A stretch of DNA of 64,000 nt from Streptomyces sp. NBC_00223 (GCF_036199905.1 NZ_CP108109.1:4387501-4451500), one strand, 5' to 3'. Positions 7,701 to 16,421 are shown, counted from the stretch's first letter. The notes: generated by a model from the sequence alone, not told the origin. Translations and numbers: made by a program.

Positions 7701-9084
7701 GGTACAAACCGAGGGCCCCCTTCGTCGTGCGCGGGATCGTGACGCCGCCGAGCACGAGCTTGCCGCCGACGTAGAAGTTCGCCAGCGTGCCGTGCACTTC
7801 GAGCGCGACGTCCACATCGCCGCCCGTGCCGAGGTCCGAGCCGTACGCCGCGCTCGCGAGCGCCGACGAGGACGTCACGTTCTGCGTCATCGCGCGGACG
7901 CCGTCGGCGGCCGTCGTGTCGGTGCGCAGCGCGAAGGCCGGGTACGGACGTACCCCGGACTCCGGAGTGTCCGCGATCAGCGCGAACCACGGACCGGCCG
8001 GCTTCAGCACGCTGTCGAAACGGGCGGTCGCCTCGAAGAGGTAGTCGTCCAGGTGCGGGCCGAAGGTGATCACGGGCTGGTCGCCCGCGGCCGGCGAGCC
8101 GCCGACGAGCCGGCCGTCGCGCACCTTCCACGGGACCGAACCGGTGGCCTGGTTCCAGCAGTCGGCCGAGTCCGCGCGGGAGAAGTCCTCGTCGAGGACG
8201 ACGGTACCGGCGGCGGCGTCGGCCGCGCCCGCGATCTCCCGCTCGTACGCGGCGCAGTCGGGCGCGCCGGGCGGCGGCGCGCTGTTCTGCCGTACGAACT
8301 CCGCCACCTGGTCGGCGGAGAGCACCGAATCCCAGACGCGGGCCGTGCTGAGGCTGACCGGCGAGGGCGTCTCGATGCCGCCGTTCGCCGCCGAGTCGGC
8401 GCCGAGCGTCCAGTTCTGCGCCCCTGCCACCGGGACGGTGAAGGACCCGGCCGCGGCCGTGGTCGAGGCGAGCACGCCGTCGACGTAGAGCTTGACGTTC
8501 GTGCCGTCCCACGTTGCGACGGCGTCGTACCAGCGGCCGGGCACGATCGGGGCGTGGGTGTACTTGTAGCCGCCGACGTTCACCGAGAAGGCCAGCTGAC
8601 CGCTGTCGATCTGGAGATCGGCGCCGCCGGACTGCGCGTTGGAGCAGATCGCCTTCTGCCCCGACGTCGGGATCGACGCGTCGTTCCAGCGGAATCTGCA
8701 CTCGACGGAGAACCCGCCGGTCAGCTTGGACCACTGAGCGGAGAAGGGGTACGTGTAGGCGTCCGTGGTCCCGTTGAACGTGGCCACGTTCTTGCCCGCC
8801 GTCCGGTCGCGCGTGACCGACGGTGTGCCCTTGGTGGTGACCGCGAGCCGCTGGGCGTGGTCGGCCGGCGTGCCGTCCGCGAAGTCGACGTCGAGGACGC
8901 CCGCGTCGGGGACGGTGACCGCCGCCGGCGTGGCCTGCCGCGCCGCGGAGGCCGGTGCCGCCGCGTTCGCCGTCCCCGCCATCAGGGAGATCGGCGCGAG
9001 CAGCGCGGCGAGAGTCGTCAGAAGGGCCACGGAAAGTCTGGTGCCGGGCCTCATGGTCCTGGGCGGCATGGTTCGGGGTCTCAT
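4759..9084 (-). CDS. secreted multidomain protein: LamG, endonuclease/exonuclease/phosphatase fold, Ig-like and triple CBM5/12
   Basis: About 1441 residues, exported by a Sec signal (LSVALLTTLAALLAPISLMA...). In order: a LamG/concanavalin-like domain (about 70-260), a second jelly-roll domain (about 285-480), a short Ig/cadherin-like module (480-570), an endonuclease/exonuclease/phosphatase (EEP) domain (about 580-860), several bacterial Ig-like domains (870-1290), and three chitin-binding CBM5/12 repeats (1298-1441). EEP motifs present include SWNAWDG, HLDEADYG, DRIDYVW and SDH. The usual catalytic Glu is Asp (VGFQDGG) and the usual GDxN reads GDLA, so activity is doubtful. The start at 9084 has GGAG seven bases upstream; another ATG at 9099 overlaps the TGA of the upstream phospholipase as ATGA. 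The two genes are clearly one transcript. Confidence 0.82.
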   Translation of the reverse strand: MRPRTMPPRTMRPGTRLSVALLTTLAALLAPISLMAGTANAAAPASAARQATPAAVTVPDAGVLDVDFADGTPADHAQRLAVTTKGTPSVTRDRTAGKNVATFNGTTDAYTYPFSAQWSKLTGGFSVECRFRWNDASIPTSGQKAICSNAQSGGADLQIDSGQLAFSVNVGGYKYTHAPIVPGRWYDAVATWDGTNVKLYVDGVLASTTAAAGSFTVPVAGAQNWTLGADSAANGGIETPSPVSLSTARVWDSVLSADQVAEFVRQNSAPPPGAPDCAAYEREIAGAADAAAGTVVLDEDFSRADSADCWNQATGSVPWKVRDGRLVGGSPAAGDQPVITFGPHLDDYLFEATARFDSVLKPAGPWFALIADTPESGVRPYPAFALRTDTTAADGVRAMTQNVTSSSALASAAYGSDLGTGGDVDVALEVHGTLANFYVGGKLVLGGVTIPRTTKGALGLYLDSATVSFDDVKVTRLGPLETAGFMTDTFRLPAVPVSGAVHQPLAGLWNSGWVGQGQAPVTFAKESGDSWLSVNPDGVVTGTAPDEVPQDDGEITVKAGDGTTTSRIQVQIPVAAAGAAPRIQSASWNAWDGGGHVTDAVAKNVAVIATQGIDLVGFQDGGAAMARKVGDALGWHAYAAGDLGVVSAYPISDADRVGPTGTAPAAAVTLDVAGTPVRVWDAHLDEADYGPYRACFDGAKDLAAHEKTTTRYAQARAIAQEMAGDLSGDTPVLLLGDLASPSGADWTAVTAGAHCDAGAVDWPVPDVFTDGGLTDSYRVANPDPEADPGNTWSPITSTHGNGRDEPQDRIDYVWSAGAELHVEEAHALTVGWPSEDDVADNSWASDHAAAVTTFTLGEGSTTPAPDLPVVSVDNRTIAYQVGHGPVDAAAFLGDIKATADPADATLAADLSGVDFGAPGWYTALVTATSGRYTSHPVAMTVRVAPVPGLVLSSDTATFGVGETIDEPAVLARLEPILDVPGAVNVGLSDVNSRVPGRYPVTVTATDQWGFTVTRSATVEVVGTPDTTAPVITTSVAPGAPDGRDGWYVSAPAITAGASDDDGSAPTLEYRVDGGAWAPYAGTVTVDDGTWTYDFRATDRAGNVSTASVTVKADRVAPVTTASAAPGAGAGAPVTVTLTATDATSGVARTEYRVVDGGWATYTAPFTVTPTAADQAVDYRSTDVAGNVEKAGRLVIPAITRVTPTVTATAPAAVYGTAAKVTVTVSAPGLPATGVVTLTEATTDGPKARGTATLSDGKAAFTLPAGLAVGGHDLTVSYAGGDLLTPATAKVTVTVALPAAWISSTVYNTGDTVGYQGKLYQASWWTQNQKPGDPNGPWQEITLAEDGTAIWTASRIFDTGDVVTYRGTTYKAKWYTRNQEPGDPNGPWQEITLAEDGTAIWTASRIFEAGDVVTYRGTTYKAKWYTRNQEPGDPNGPWAVIG
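4781..5170 (-). repeat. 150-bp tandem repeats encoding the three CBM5/12 modules
   Basis: The sequence starting CCGTTGGGGTCGCCGGGCTC recurs with an exact 150-base period at 4781, 4931 and (diverged) 5081. The first two copies are nearly identical at DNA level, which suggests recent duplication of the chitin-binding module; the third is older and shorter. Confidence 0.85.
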
Positions 9085-9095
9085 GTCCTCGCTCC

Positions 9096-11195
9096 TCATA
9101 CCGTCGCCACGCGGCCGGCGTACCGCTGGGTCCAGCCGGTGCCGGTGTTGGCGGTGATCACGACGTCGTAGTAGCCCAGCCGGGTCGGCCAGTCGACGAC
9201 CGCCGACGTTCCGCCGGCGACGCTGTAGGTCTGGGTGCCGCCGAGGTGGTCGTTCGCCGTCAGCGTGTAGCGGACCGTGCCGGTGCCGTCGTTGCGCAGC
9301 GTCAGCCGGACTCCGAAGTCGGAACCGGGGACGAGTTCCACGTCGGCGCGCGGGATCGCGATGTTCTTCTGGCCGGCGGGGACGACCTGTCCGGCGAAGG
9401 AGCGCACGAAGCCGTCGGGCCCGTAGACGGAGAAGGCGTACTTGCCGTCGGTCTTCTTCACGTCCCAGGTGTACTGACGCGGGCTCGAAGCGGAGACCGT
9501 GTACGGGGTGTTGGAGAAGGCGAGGTACTTGTCGGGGAAGACCTGGAGGCTCACCGCCTTGCCGTCGGGGCCGCCGGTCAGCGTCATGGACGCGGTCACC
9601 GTGCCGGCCGAGCGGTTCTCGGCGAGTGTGGCGTGCGGGTGGAAGGACAGGCCGCGCGGCTTCATCCGGTCCGCGGAGAGCGGTGGCGGCGTCCCGTGGA
9701 CCGGGTCGGCGATGTCCGCGGGTCCGGGCTGCGGGTGGGCGAAGTCGATCGCGCTGGTCAGGTCGCCGGAGATGGAGCGGCGCCAGTCGGTGATGTTCGG
9801 GTTGGTGAACGGCTTGCCGAGGGACGCGGCCCAGGTCTCCAGGAACTTCACGGTCGAGGTGTGGTCGAACACCTCCGAGGCGACGTAACCGCCGCGCGTC
9901 CAGGGCGAGATCAGCAGCATCGGCACCCGCGGACCGAACCCGTACGGCGTACTGCCGGAGAACTCGCCCGCCGTGCCCGGCTCGGGGCGCGGCGGCAGTA
10001 CGTGGTCGAACTTCCCGTCGTTCTCGTCGTAGGTGATGATCACCAGGGTGTGGTTCCAGATGTCGGGGTTGCTCTGGAGCGTCTGGAGCACCTTGTTCAT
10101 GTAGCGCTCGCCGTGGACGGTGTCGAAGCCCGGGTGCTCGCTCCACGCCGCCGGCATCACGATCCACGAGACCTCGGGAAGCGGGGACTCCGCGCCCGGC
10201 TCGCAGGCCGCGATGAGGTCCCTCAGCACCGCGTCGAGGTTCGCCTCGGAGTCGTCGTTGGGCGTGGTGGCGCCCGAGTAGACGAAGGAGTTCGCCTTCC
10301 AGACCTTGCCGGTGCCCGGCTTGAGGTCGTCGGCGCTCGCCGACCGCGGGTCGAACGCCTGGAAGCTGTTCGTCACGTTGCAGCCGTACTCACCGATGTA
10401 GCCGCTCTGGAGACTGCCGGTGACGCCGTTGCCGCTGTTGTCGGAGTAGACCCGCCAGTTGATGCCGGCCTTCTCCAGCTGCTCGGGCACCGTCAGCCAC
10501 GTCCTGCTGTAGTTGTTCTGCCCGGCGTTGGAGGTCTCACCGTTCGACGTACCGGTCATCAGGTAGTACCGGTTCGGGATGGTCGGCCCGTGCAGGGAGC
10601 AGAAGTTCATGTCGCAGACGGTGTACTGGGAGGCGAGCGAGTACATCCACGGCATGTGGTCGGGGGTGTAGTACCCCATGCACTGCGCGCCCTTGTCCTG
10701 CACCCAGGTGTTCCACCGGCCGCCGTTGGCGCCGTAGAAGTTGTGGTTGTCGCCCCAAGTGGCGGTCGAGACGGTCGGCGGTACGACGGTGCCGTTGGCG
10801 TCGCGCTGCTGGAAGACGTCGGTGCCGTCCTGGAACTTCAGGACCTGCTTGTCGTTCTGCCCGCGCACGCCGGGCAGTTGACCGAGGTAGTGGTCGAAGG
10901 AACGGTTCTCCTGCATCAGGATCACGACGTGCTTCAGATCGGAGATGTCGCCGTTGAAGCCCTTCGGCAGGACGTATTCGGCCGGGGCTGCGGCCGCGCT
11001 CGCCGCGCCGACCGTGCCGGTGGCGATGGCACCGAGGGCGACGGCGGCGGTCTGGAGCATTCTTCGTCTCGTGACACGCAGTTCGTCCGTGACACGGAGT
11101 CCGTCCGCGGCACTCTCGACGGACGGGGAGTCGGCGGACGGGGACTCGGTGGACGGGAAGTCGATGGGCGGGGGCTCGATGGTGGTGAGCGTCAT
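9096..11195 (-). CDS. Tat-exported phosphocholine-type phospholipase C (phosphoesterase family)
   Basis: A 699-residue member of the bacterial phospholipase C/acid phosphatase phosphoesterase family. The twin-arginine signal VTRRRMLQTAAVALG starts only at about residue 42, after an unusual acidic Pro/Ser extension. The catalytic domain opens with HVVILMQENRSFDHYLG, the family hallmark carrying metal and nucleophile positions, and includes ITYDENDGKFDHVLPP and GFGPRVPMLLISPW. Two C-terminal DUF756-type beta domains end near residue 699. It should cleave phospholipids outside the cell, releasing phosphate or phosphocholine. The ATG at 11195 has AGAGG seven bases upstream. Its TGA overlaps the next gene's ATG, so the two exported proteins are translationally coupled. 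Confidence 0.9.
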   Translation of the reverse strand: MTLTTIEPPPIDFPSTESPSADSPSVESAADGLRVTDELRVTRRRMLQTAAVALGAIATGTVGAASAAAAPAEYVLPKGFNGDISDLKHVVILMQENRSFDHYLGQLPGVRGQNDKQVLKFQDGTDVFQQRDANGTVVPPTVSTATWGDNHNFYGANGGRWNTWVQDKGAQCMGYYTPDHMPWMYSLASQYTVCDMNFCSLHGPTIPNRYYLMTGTSNGETSNAGQNNYSRTWLTVPEQLEKAGINWRVYSDNSGNGVTGSLQSGYIGEYGCNVTNSFQAFDPRSASADDLKPGTGKVWKANSFVYSGATTPNDDSEANLDAVLRDLIAACEPGAESPLPEVSWIVMPAAWSEHPGFDTVHGERYMNKVLQTLQSNPDIWNHTLVIITYDENDGKFDHVLPPRPEPGTAGEFSGSTPYGFGPRVPMLLISPWTRGGYVASEVFDHTSTVKFLETWAASLGKPFTNPNITDWRRSISGDLTSAIDFAHPQPGPADIADPVHGTPPPLSADRMKPRGLSFHPHATLAENRSAGTVTASMTLTGGPDGKAVSLQVFPDKYLAFSNTPYTVSASSPRQYTWDVKKTDGKYAFSVYGPDGFVRSFAGQVVPAGQKNIAIPRADVELVPGSDFGVRLTLRNDGTGTVRYTLTANDHLGGTQTYSVAGGTSAVVDWPTRLGYYDVVITANTGTGWTQRYAGRVATV

Positions 11196-11488
11196 CAGGC
11201 GACCTCTGGCTCGGGGAGAAGCAACTCACGGGCAGCACACGTCGGCGGGGCGTGCGTGCGTGAAGCTAGCCGGGCCGGGCAAACGGCGGGCCACGGACGG
11301 ATGGCCAAACGCGCTGGTGAGTACCCGCGTACGGGCGGTGGCCGGGGGAGCGGACATACGTTCCGGGCGCCCCGGTCCGTCCCACCGCCACGGTCCACCG
11401 GTACTCGCGCTGCCCCCGTGGAGCGTCAGGTCAGCGGGCTGCGGCGGTACGCGCGGACAACTGCCCGGTCCTGATAGCGGAGTTGGCG

Positions 11489-11740
11489 CTAGGCGAGGAT
11501 GCGGGAGGCGAAGGCTCTGCCGGTCTCCCCGGGCTGACCAGGAGCGTTGCCGCGATCCCGCTGTGGGAGAGGCCGTCCACGAGGAGACGGCCCGCTGGGG
11601 TCGGGGGAAGGCGGCGCGGGGCGTCCTCGGTGGGCCGGACCCCGGCGCAGAGCGACGACAACTCGGGGCCACGGCGGGTCCATCGAGGGCCGCGCGCCTT
11701 GCGGTACGCGGCCCTCGACGCGGTACACGCGCCGACCGTC
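11489..11740 (-). pseudogene. decayed NarL/LuxR-type response-regulator C-terminus
   Basis: Read on the minus strand in shifting frames, this stretch shows YRVEGRV and SMDPPWPRVVVALRRG (like the GYLLKDRV...DPEVV linker of NarL regulators). LLVDGLSHSGIAATLLVSPG follows (the LuxR helix-turn-helix), and in the neighbouring frame FASRILA. No single frame joins them and no start remains. It is best read as the frameshifted tail of a two-component regulator. The rest of the gap between the phospholipase (from 11196) and the dioxygenase (to 11752) shows nothing else I can support. Assignment is by motif memory only. Confidence 0.45.
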
Positions 11741-11752
11741 GGGCAGTGGTCG

Positions 11753-12724
11753 TCAGCCGAGGGGGCTCGGTGCGGCGGCGACCTCCCGGTGGCTGTCCTC
11801 GGCGGGCCGAGGGGAGGTCGGGGTGGTCGCGGGGCCGGCCGGGATGTCCCCGCGCAGCGTGACGCGGTGCATGACGCGGTGCCGGTCACCGTAGTCCCGG
11901 TTCGCGTAGTGAGCCGTGCTGCGGTTGTCCCACAGGGCGACGTCACCGGGCTGCCACCGGTGGCGCACGGTGTGCTCGGGCTTGGTGAGATGGGCGTACA
12001 GGATGTCGAGCACGCCCCGGCTCTCGTACTCCGAGACGCCGACGATGTGCGAGGTGAACCCGGGGTTGACGAACAGTCCCCTGCGCCCGCTCTCGGGGTG
12101 CACCCGTACCACGGGGTGCTCCACAGGCGTCAGGTCGGTGAACACCTCGCCCTCCCAGAGGTTTCCGCGGCCCTTTCTGCGCTGGGCCAGGTAGTACCCG
12201 AACTCGCGGGTGCCGTCGTGCGCCGCGGTGAGGGAGTCGACCCACGTGCGCAGCCCCGGCGACAGGGACTCGTAGGCGAGTTGACTGTCGGCCCACGACG
12301 TGTCCCCGCCGTGGGGCGGCAGGACCACGGCCCGGAGGACGGAGATCGCCGGGGGACGCCGTACGAACGTCACGTCCGTGTGCCAGACGTCGGCGAATCC
12401 GTTGTCCTGGCTGTCGACGGCGTACACCTCGGGGGCCACGTCACCGGAGTCGTGGACCGGGTGCCCGGTGGTGACGTCGCCCAGGCGCCGCGCGAACCCG
12501 ATCTGCGCGGCGTCGTCGAGATCCTGTCCGCGTACGAAGAGCACCTTGTGCTCCACGAGGGCTTCCCTGATCGCGGTGACCTGGCCGTCGTCGAGGCGGC
12601 CGAGGTCGATGCCGCGGATCTCGGCGCCGAAGCGCGGACCGAGCCGGGTGATCGGCAGGTCCGGGGGTGCCGGGCGGTCGGCGCCGGCGTTGGCGGTGGC
12701 TGACTGCGGGCTGATGATGCTCAC
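11753..12724 (-). CDS. TauD/TfdA-family Fe(II)/2-oxoglutarate dioxygenase
   Basis: A 323-residue cytoplasmic dioxygenase expected to hydroxylate the carbon next to a sulfonate or sulfate group so that sulfite or sulfate is released. The iron triad is His115-x-Asp117 (WHTDVTF) and His272 (STAHYANRD). Arg287, fifteen residues after the distal His, matches the 2-oxoglutarate/substrate Arg of TauD. Length is near the family's usual 280-300 residues with a short N-terminal extension. GTG start at 12724, with GGAGGAG about eight bases upstream. It is the last gene of the operon that begins with the leader peptide near 16.0 kb and follows the transporter ATPase by 45 bases. Whether taurine, another sulfonate or an alkyl sulfate is used cannot be told. 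Confidence 0.9.
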   Translation of the reverse strand: MSIISPQSATANAGADRPAPPDLPITRLGPRFGAEIRGIDLGRLDDGQVTAIREALVEHKVLFVRGQDLDDAAQIGFARRLGDVTTGHPVHDSGDVAPEVYAVDSQDNGFADVWHTDVTFVRRPPAISVLRAVVLPPHGGDTSWADSQLAYESLSPGLRTWVDSLTAAHDGTREFGYYLAQRRKGRGNLWEGEVFTDLTPVEHPVVRVHPESGRRGLFVNPGFTSHIVGVSEYESRGVLDILYAHLTKPEHTVRHRWQPGDVALWDNRSTAHYANRDYGDRHRVMHRVTLRGDIPAGPATTPTSPRPAEDSHREVAAAPSPLG

Positions 12725-12769
12725 CTGTGTCTCCTCCTCTGTAAGGGGCGGCGCGGGATTCGGCGGGCG

Positions 12770-13600
12770 TCAGGCCGCCGCTGCCTTGACGGTGTGTGCC
12801 ACCCGCGCGCGCAGGTCGGCGAAGTCGTCGGAGTCGCGGAGCCCTTCGGCGTCGATGTCACCGCGCGGCAGGGCGATCGGCAGGTCGAGGGCCACGGTTC
12901 CGGGGCCCTTGGTCAGCACCACGATGCGGGATCCGAGAAACACCGCCTCGTCCGCCGAGTGGGTGACGAACACGGTGGTCCGCCCGGCCTGGGCGGTCAC
13001 TTGACGTACGTCCTCCTGGAGCCGTTCACGGGTCAGCGCGTCCAGCGCCGCGAACGGCTCGTCCAGCAGGAGGAGCGGGTGATCGGCGGCCAGGGCGCGG
13101 GCGATGGCGACGCGCTGCTGCTGGCCGCCGGAGATCTCCCAGACACGTCGCTTCTCGGTGCCTTCCAGCCCGACGCGCGCCAGCAGATCCGCACGTCGCC
13201 GCGGCCACTCGTCCCGGTCGACTCCCGCGTAGCGCAGGGCCAGGTCGATATTGCCCTTCACCGTTCGCCAGGGGAACAGCCGCGGTTGCTGGAACACCAT
13301 GCCGGCCGCCCTGCCGGGCAGCGGAGCGGTGCCGGACACCTGGACCGAGCCGTGGGTGGGCTGCTCGAATCCGGCGATCAGCCGCAGCAGTGTGCTCTTG
13401 CCGCAGCCGGAGGCGCCCACGAGCACCAGGAACTCGCCGGCGGGCACGTCCAGATCGACCGGGCCCACCGCCGTGACCGTCTCGCTTCCCTGGGCGTACT
13501 GATGGGTGACCTGGTCGAGCCGGATGGTTCCGGCGCGCGTGGTGCCGGCCGGTGCGGGGGCCGTGTGATCGGTGATCTCACTGGTCTCACTTGAGGACAT
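12770..13600 (-). CDS. ABC transporter ATPase, sulfonate/nitrate/taurine type
   Basis: A 276-residue ATP-binding subunit of the SsuB/TauB type. It shows a Walker A motif GASGCGKST (62-70), the Q-loop region FQQPRLFPWRTV, the signature SGGQQQR (157-163), Walker B LLLLDEP and the switch His in FVTHSADEA. The FPWRTV motif after the Q-loop is typical of sulfonate/nitrate importers. It overlaps the upstream binding-protein gene by 14 bases, so translation is coupled, and precedes the dioxygenase gene. It powers uptake of the organosulfur substrate. Confidence 0.92.
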   Translation of the reverse strand: MSSSETSEITDHTAPAPAGTTRAGTIRLDQVTHQYAQGSETVTAVGPVDLDVPAGEFLVLVGASGCGKSTLLRLIAGFEQPTHGSVQVSGTAPLPGRAAGMVFQQPRLFPWRTVKGNIDLALRYAGVDRDEWPRRRADLLARVGLEGTEKRRVWEISGGQQQRVAIARALAADHPLLLLDEPFAALDALTRERLQEDVRQVTAQAGRTTVFVTHSADEAVFLGSRIVVLTKGPGTVALDLPIALPRGDIDAEGLRDSDDFADLRARVAHTVKAAAA

Positions 13601-14663
13601 CCGGCAGCCCCTTGAGATACAGAGCCTTGCGGATGACGTCCTCGGACGGCGCCGCGGCTATCTGCTTCTGGTCGGCCAGGAACCGGCCGGTGCCGGTGAG
13701 GTGGGTCACGAGCTTGCCCGGATGGCCGTCCGTGCCCAGCCAATCGGCGGAGGTCAGCTCGTCAGGGGTGAGGAACACCCCCTGCGCGAGCTGCTTCCTG
13801 GCGTCGTCGGCGCTGATGTTCAGCTCGGCCGCGACGGCCTTGACCGAGCCCTCCGGGTCGGACTTGAGCAGGCCCAGGGCCTGCGCCTGCGCCTTGCGCC
13901 ACACGTCGATCGCGTGCGGGTCCTTGGCGATCAGCGCGTCGGACACCACGGCCAGGTCCAGGGTCGGTTTGCCGGCGGCGCCGATCTCCTTGCTGCTGAC
14001 GAGCTGGGTGCCGGACTTCCGCAGTTCGTCCAGGGTCGGCAGCCAGACGTAGGCGGCGTCGATGTCCTTGCGCTGCCACGCGGCGAGGATCGCCTGCGGC
14101 TGAAGGTCGACGAGCTTGACGTCGGACGGCTTGACACCGGCCGCCTCCAGCGCCGCCAGGAGGCTGTAGTGCGAGGTGGAGGCGAACGGGGTGGCGACGG
14201 TCTTGCCCTTCAGACCGGCGACGTCGGAGATGCCCGTGTCCTTGCGGGCCACCAGCGCCTCGTTCTCGCCCGCGACATCGAGGATGAACGCGGCCTTGTA
14301 CGGGATCGGTGAGCTTCCGGACACCCCTCGGGCGAACGGGCTGGAGCCGAGGGCGCCGATGTCGAGGGACTTGCCCAGGAACGCCTGGTTGACGGTGGCG
14401 CCGGAGTCGAACTTGATCCAGCTGATCCTGTAGTCCGGCAGGGCCTTCTCCAGCAGCTTGTGGTGCTTCACGAGCAAGTCGCCACTGGGAAAGGCGAAGT
14501 AGCCGATGCGCAGCCGCTTGGAGCCGCCGGACGAGCCGTCACTGTCGGAGGAGCAGCCGGTGAGAGCGGCGGCGGCCGCGGCCAGCGCGCCGGCGAGGAG
14601 CAGGCGGCGCGGCGGTCCTTGTACGGCGGAGCCGACGGCAGCGCGGGGATTCCAGGGGGACAT
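13587..14663 (-). CDS. sulfonate-type ABC substrate-binding lipoprotein
   Basis: A 358-residue periplasmic-binding-type lipoprotein. The signal ends in LTGC (Cys37), followed by a Ser/Asp/Gly linker and a type II binding fold: RLRIGYFAFPSGDLLVKHHK, FDSGATVNQAFLGKSLDIGA, a hinge at GLKGKTVATPFAS, and AAWQRKDIDAAYVWLP. This is the SsuA/TauA pattern for aliphatic sulfonates. The ATG at 14663 lacks a strong ribosome-binding site, but the signal peptide fits. The 173 bases separating it from the permease gene are a G+C-rich, low-complexity run of CGGGC-like units without a gene. Confidence 0.9.
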   Translation of the reverse strand: MSPWNPRAAVGSAVQGPPRRLLLAGALAAAAAALTGCSSDSDGSSGGSKRLRIGYFAFPSGDLLVKHHKLLEKALPDYRISWIKFDSGATVNQAFLGKSLDIGALGSSPFARGVSGSSPIPYKAAFILDVAGENEALVARKDTGISDVAGLKGKTVATPFASTSHYSLLAALEAAGVKPSDVKLVDLQPQAILAAWQRKDIDAAYVWLPTLDELRKSGTQLVSSKEIGAAGKPTLDLAVVSDALIAKDPHAIDVWRKAQAQALGLLKSDPEGSVKAVAAELNISADDARKQLAQGVFLTPDELTSADWLGTDGHPGKLVTHLTGTGRFLADQKQIAAAPSEDVIRKALYLKGLPDVLK

Positions 14664-14836
14664 GGGGAGCCGTTTCTGTGCGAGGAGGGGACGGGGGCCG
14701 GACCTGGGAAACCAGGGGAGTACGGGCTGCGGGGCGAAGGGCCGGGGGCGGACGGGCCGCGGGCTGATGGGCCAACGGCGTACGGGCCACGGCCCGATGG
14801 GCACGGAGCTGCGGCCTGGGAGCGGCGGCCGGCGGC

Positions 14837-15724
14837 CTAGGAGTGGCCGCGCCAGGGGACGACGGCGCGTTCCAGCCGCAGCAGCAGACCGTCGATGACA
14901 AGACCGGAGATTCCGATGGTGATGATGCCGACGAGCACCACCGGGGTGTTGTTGTAGTTGGCGGCGTCCTTGACCATGCCGCCGATGCCGGGCAGTCCGT
15001 TGACGAGTTCGGCGGCGACGAGGGAGGAGTAGGTCACGCCCACGGCCAGCCGGACGCCGGTGAGTATTTCCGGCAGCGCCGACGGGACGATGACGTCCCT
15101 CATGACGTCCAGTCGTGAGCCGCCGAGGGCACGGGCCGCCTCGATGAGCACCCGCGGCGCGGCCGAGACCGCCGCGGTGGTGGACACCGCCACGGGCGGG
15201 AAGGCGGCGATGGCCAGCAGCGTGACCTTCGGCTCCTCGTTGATGCCCAACCAGATGATCAGCAGGGAGAAGTACGCCAGCGGCGGCAGCGTCCGCAGGA
15301 AGGTGATCCAGGGTTCGAACAGGGAGCGCACCCAGCCGACGGTGCCCATGAGCAGGCCGAAGAGGACCCCGACGACGATGCCGACGCCTCCTCCGATCGC
15401 GATGCGCCGCAGGCTGATGGCCAGGTGCTCGACGAGGTACTGGCCGTTGTAGCCCCGTACGCCGTCGTGCGTCGTGGACACGTCGATGAACGCGTCCCAC
15501 ACCTTGGCCGGAGACGGAACCAGGGTCTCGCTCCACTGCCCGCTCGCCGCCAGCAGTTGCCACAGAACGAGAAACAGCAGGAGCGAGGCGAGCGGCAACC
15601 CGAGCCGGCGGGCCCGCGCCCCCGTGCCCGTCGGGCGGGGGCGGCGAACCGGCGGTCCCGCGGCTGTCGCGGGGCCGGCTGTCGAGGGGGGATCAGCTTC
15701 CGGCAGGTGTGATGTGGTGGACAA
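14837..15724 (-). CDS. ABC transporter permease, sulfonate/taurine type
   Basis: A 295-residue inner-membrane permease of the SsuC/TauC (BPD_transp_1) type with about six helices. The EAA-loop is visible as EAARALGGSRLDVMRDVIVPSALPEI, the site that docks with the ATPase. The N-terminus is a Pro/Thr/Arg-rich cytoplasmic stretch. I place the start at a TTG (15724) because GGAGG lies seven bases upstream and the resulting length is normal; the open frame itself extends to 15862 without a comparable site. It is the first protein-coding gene after the leader peptide, about 208 bases downstream of it. Confidence 0.85.
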   Translation of the reverse strand: MSTTSHLPEADPPSTAGPATAAGPPVRRPRPTGTGARARRLGLPLASLLLFLVLWQLLAASGQWSETLVPSPAKVWDAFIDVSTTHDGVRGYNGQYLVEHLAISLRRIAIGGGVGIVVGVLFGLLMGTVGWVRSLFEPWITFLRTLPPLAYFSLLIIWLGINEEPKVTLLAIAAFPPVAVSTTAAVSAAPRVLIEAARALGGSRLDVMRDVIVPSALPEILTGVRLAVGVTYSSLVAAELVNGLPGIGGMVKDAANYNNTPVVLVGIITIGISGLVIDGLLLRLERAVVPWRGHS

Positions 15725-15932
15725 CGGGCTGCCTCCATGGCGGCACCGGGGCGGGCCACTGACGTCGAACGACAGCGGTGACCGTCTCCGGGCGGGAGCT
15801 GAGGGGAGAAAGGCAGAGGTGGACCCCGCGCCGGAGCGGACCTCACGACGTGGTGAACCCATGAGCAGGGTGCGGAAGACGGCCCTCGCCGGGTGCTACG
15901 ACCGAACGGCGGGCGGCGTCAGAGACGCGTGA

Positions 15933-16004
15933 TCAGCGACAACACGAAACAGGGCGTCGGCACAGGTCGATGACCAGGCGTCGCACCAAGCGGTCGTGAA
16001 TCAT
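15933..16004 (-). CDS. cysteine-containing leader peptide upstream of the sulfonate/taurine operon
   Basis: A 23-codon open frame, ATG to TGA, encoding a peptide that ends RRLVIDLCRRPVSCCR. It shares the pattern Arg-Arg-x-(Ile/Val)-Asp-Leu-x-Arg followed by a Cys-Arg end with two other short frames in this window (35.9 and 38.2 kb), each about 200 bases before a sulfur-metabolism gene. I recall such frames being labelled putative leader peptides in actinobacterial annotations. The clustered cysteine codons (three of 23) suggest a translational sensor of cysteine supply. No terminator hairpin with a T-run is obvious between it and the permease gene. Confidence 0.65.
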   Translation of the reverse strand: MIHDRLVRRLVIDLCRRPVSCCR

Positions 16005-16421
16005 GGGCCCTATTTCTACCGCAGACCCGGCTCCGCACCAATAGCCCGTCCACTTCCCGGAAGAACGGACGGCGGCTCAACGCGGTCCGTGGCCAGGGGT
16101 GTCCGCCTGTTCCCGGCAGCGCCGGAAGCGAGGAAAGCGCTCCCCGTACCGACCGCACTCCTCGATGTCCGAAAGCGCCCGCACACGGCGAAAACGCTTG
16201 GACTCCGCGGGCGGCGTCACGGGACACTGCGGTTCCTGGTCCTTCCGTGCAGCGGGTGCGTCGCCATCCGCTGGGCGGGGGCTCCGTCGTCCTGCCCACC
16301 CGCGGGAATGAGGACCTGCGCACGGGCACTTGAAGCGAGACTCCGCGCGCCGGTGAGGCAACGGCCGCTCCGCGGAGAAGCACGGGTCCGGCTGCCGGAG
16401 ACCACGCAGGGACGGGATGGA
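16005..16421. other. divergent intergenic region
   Basis: Lies between the leader peptide of the leftward organosulfur operon and the rightward ABC exporter, so it must hold both promoters. I cannot pick a convincing -35/-10 pair. Frames here read as non-coding and no repeat is evident. Confidence 0.4.

Noticed and set aside
11196..11488. A gene between the phospholipase and the response-regulator relic
   Set aside because: Open frames have no ribosome-binding site and no family resemblance.
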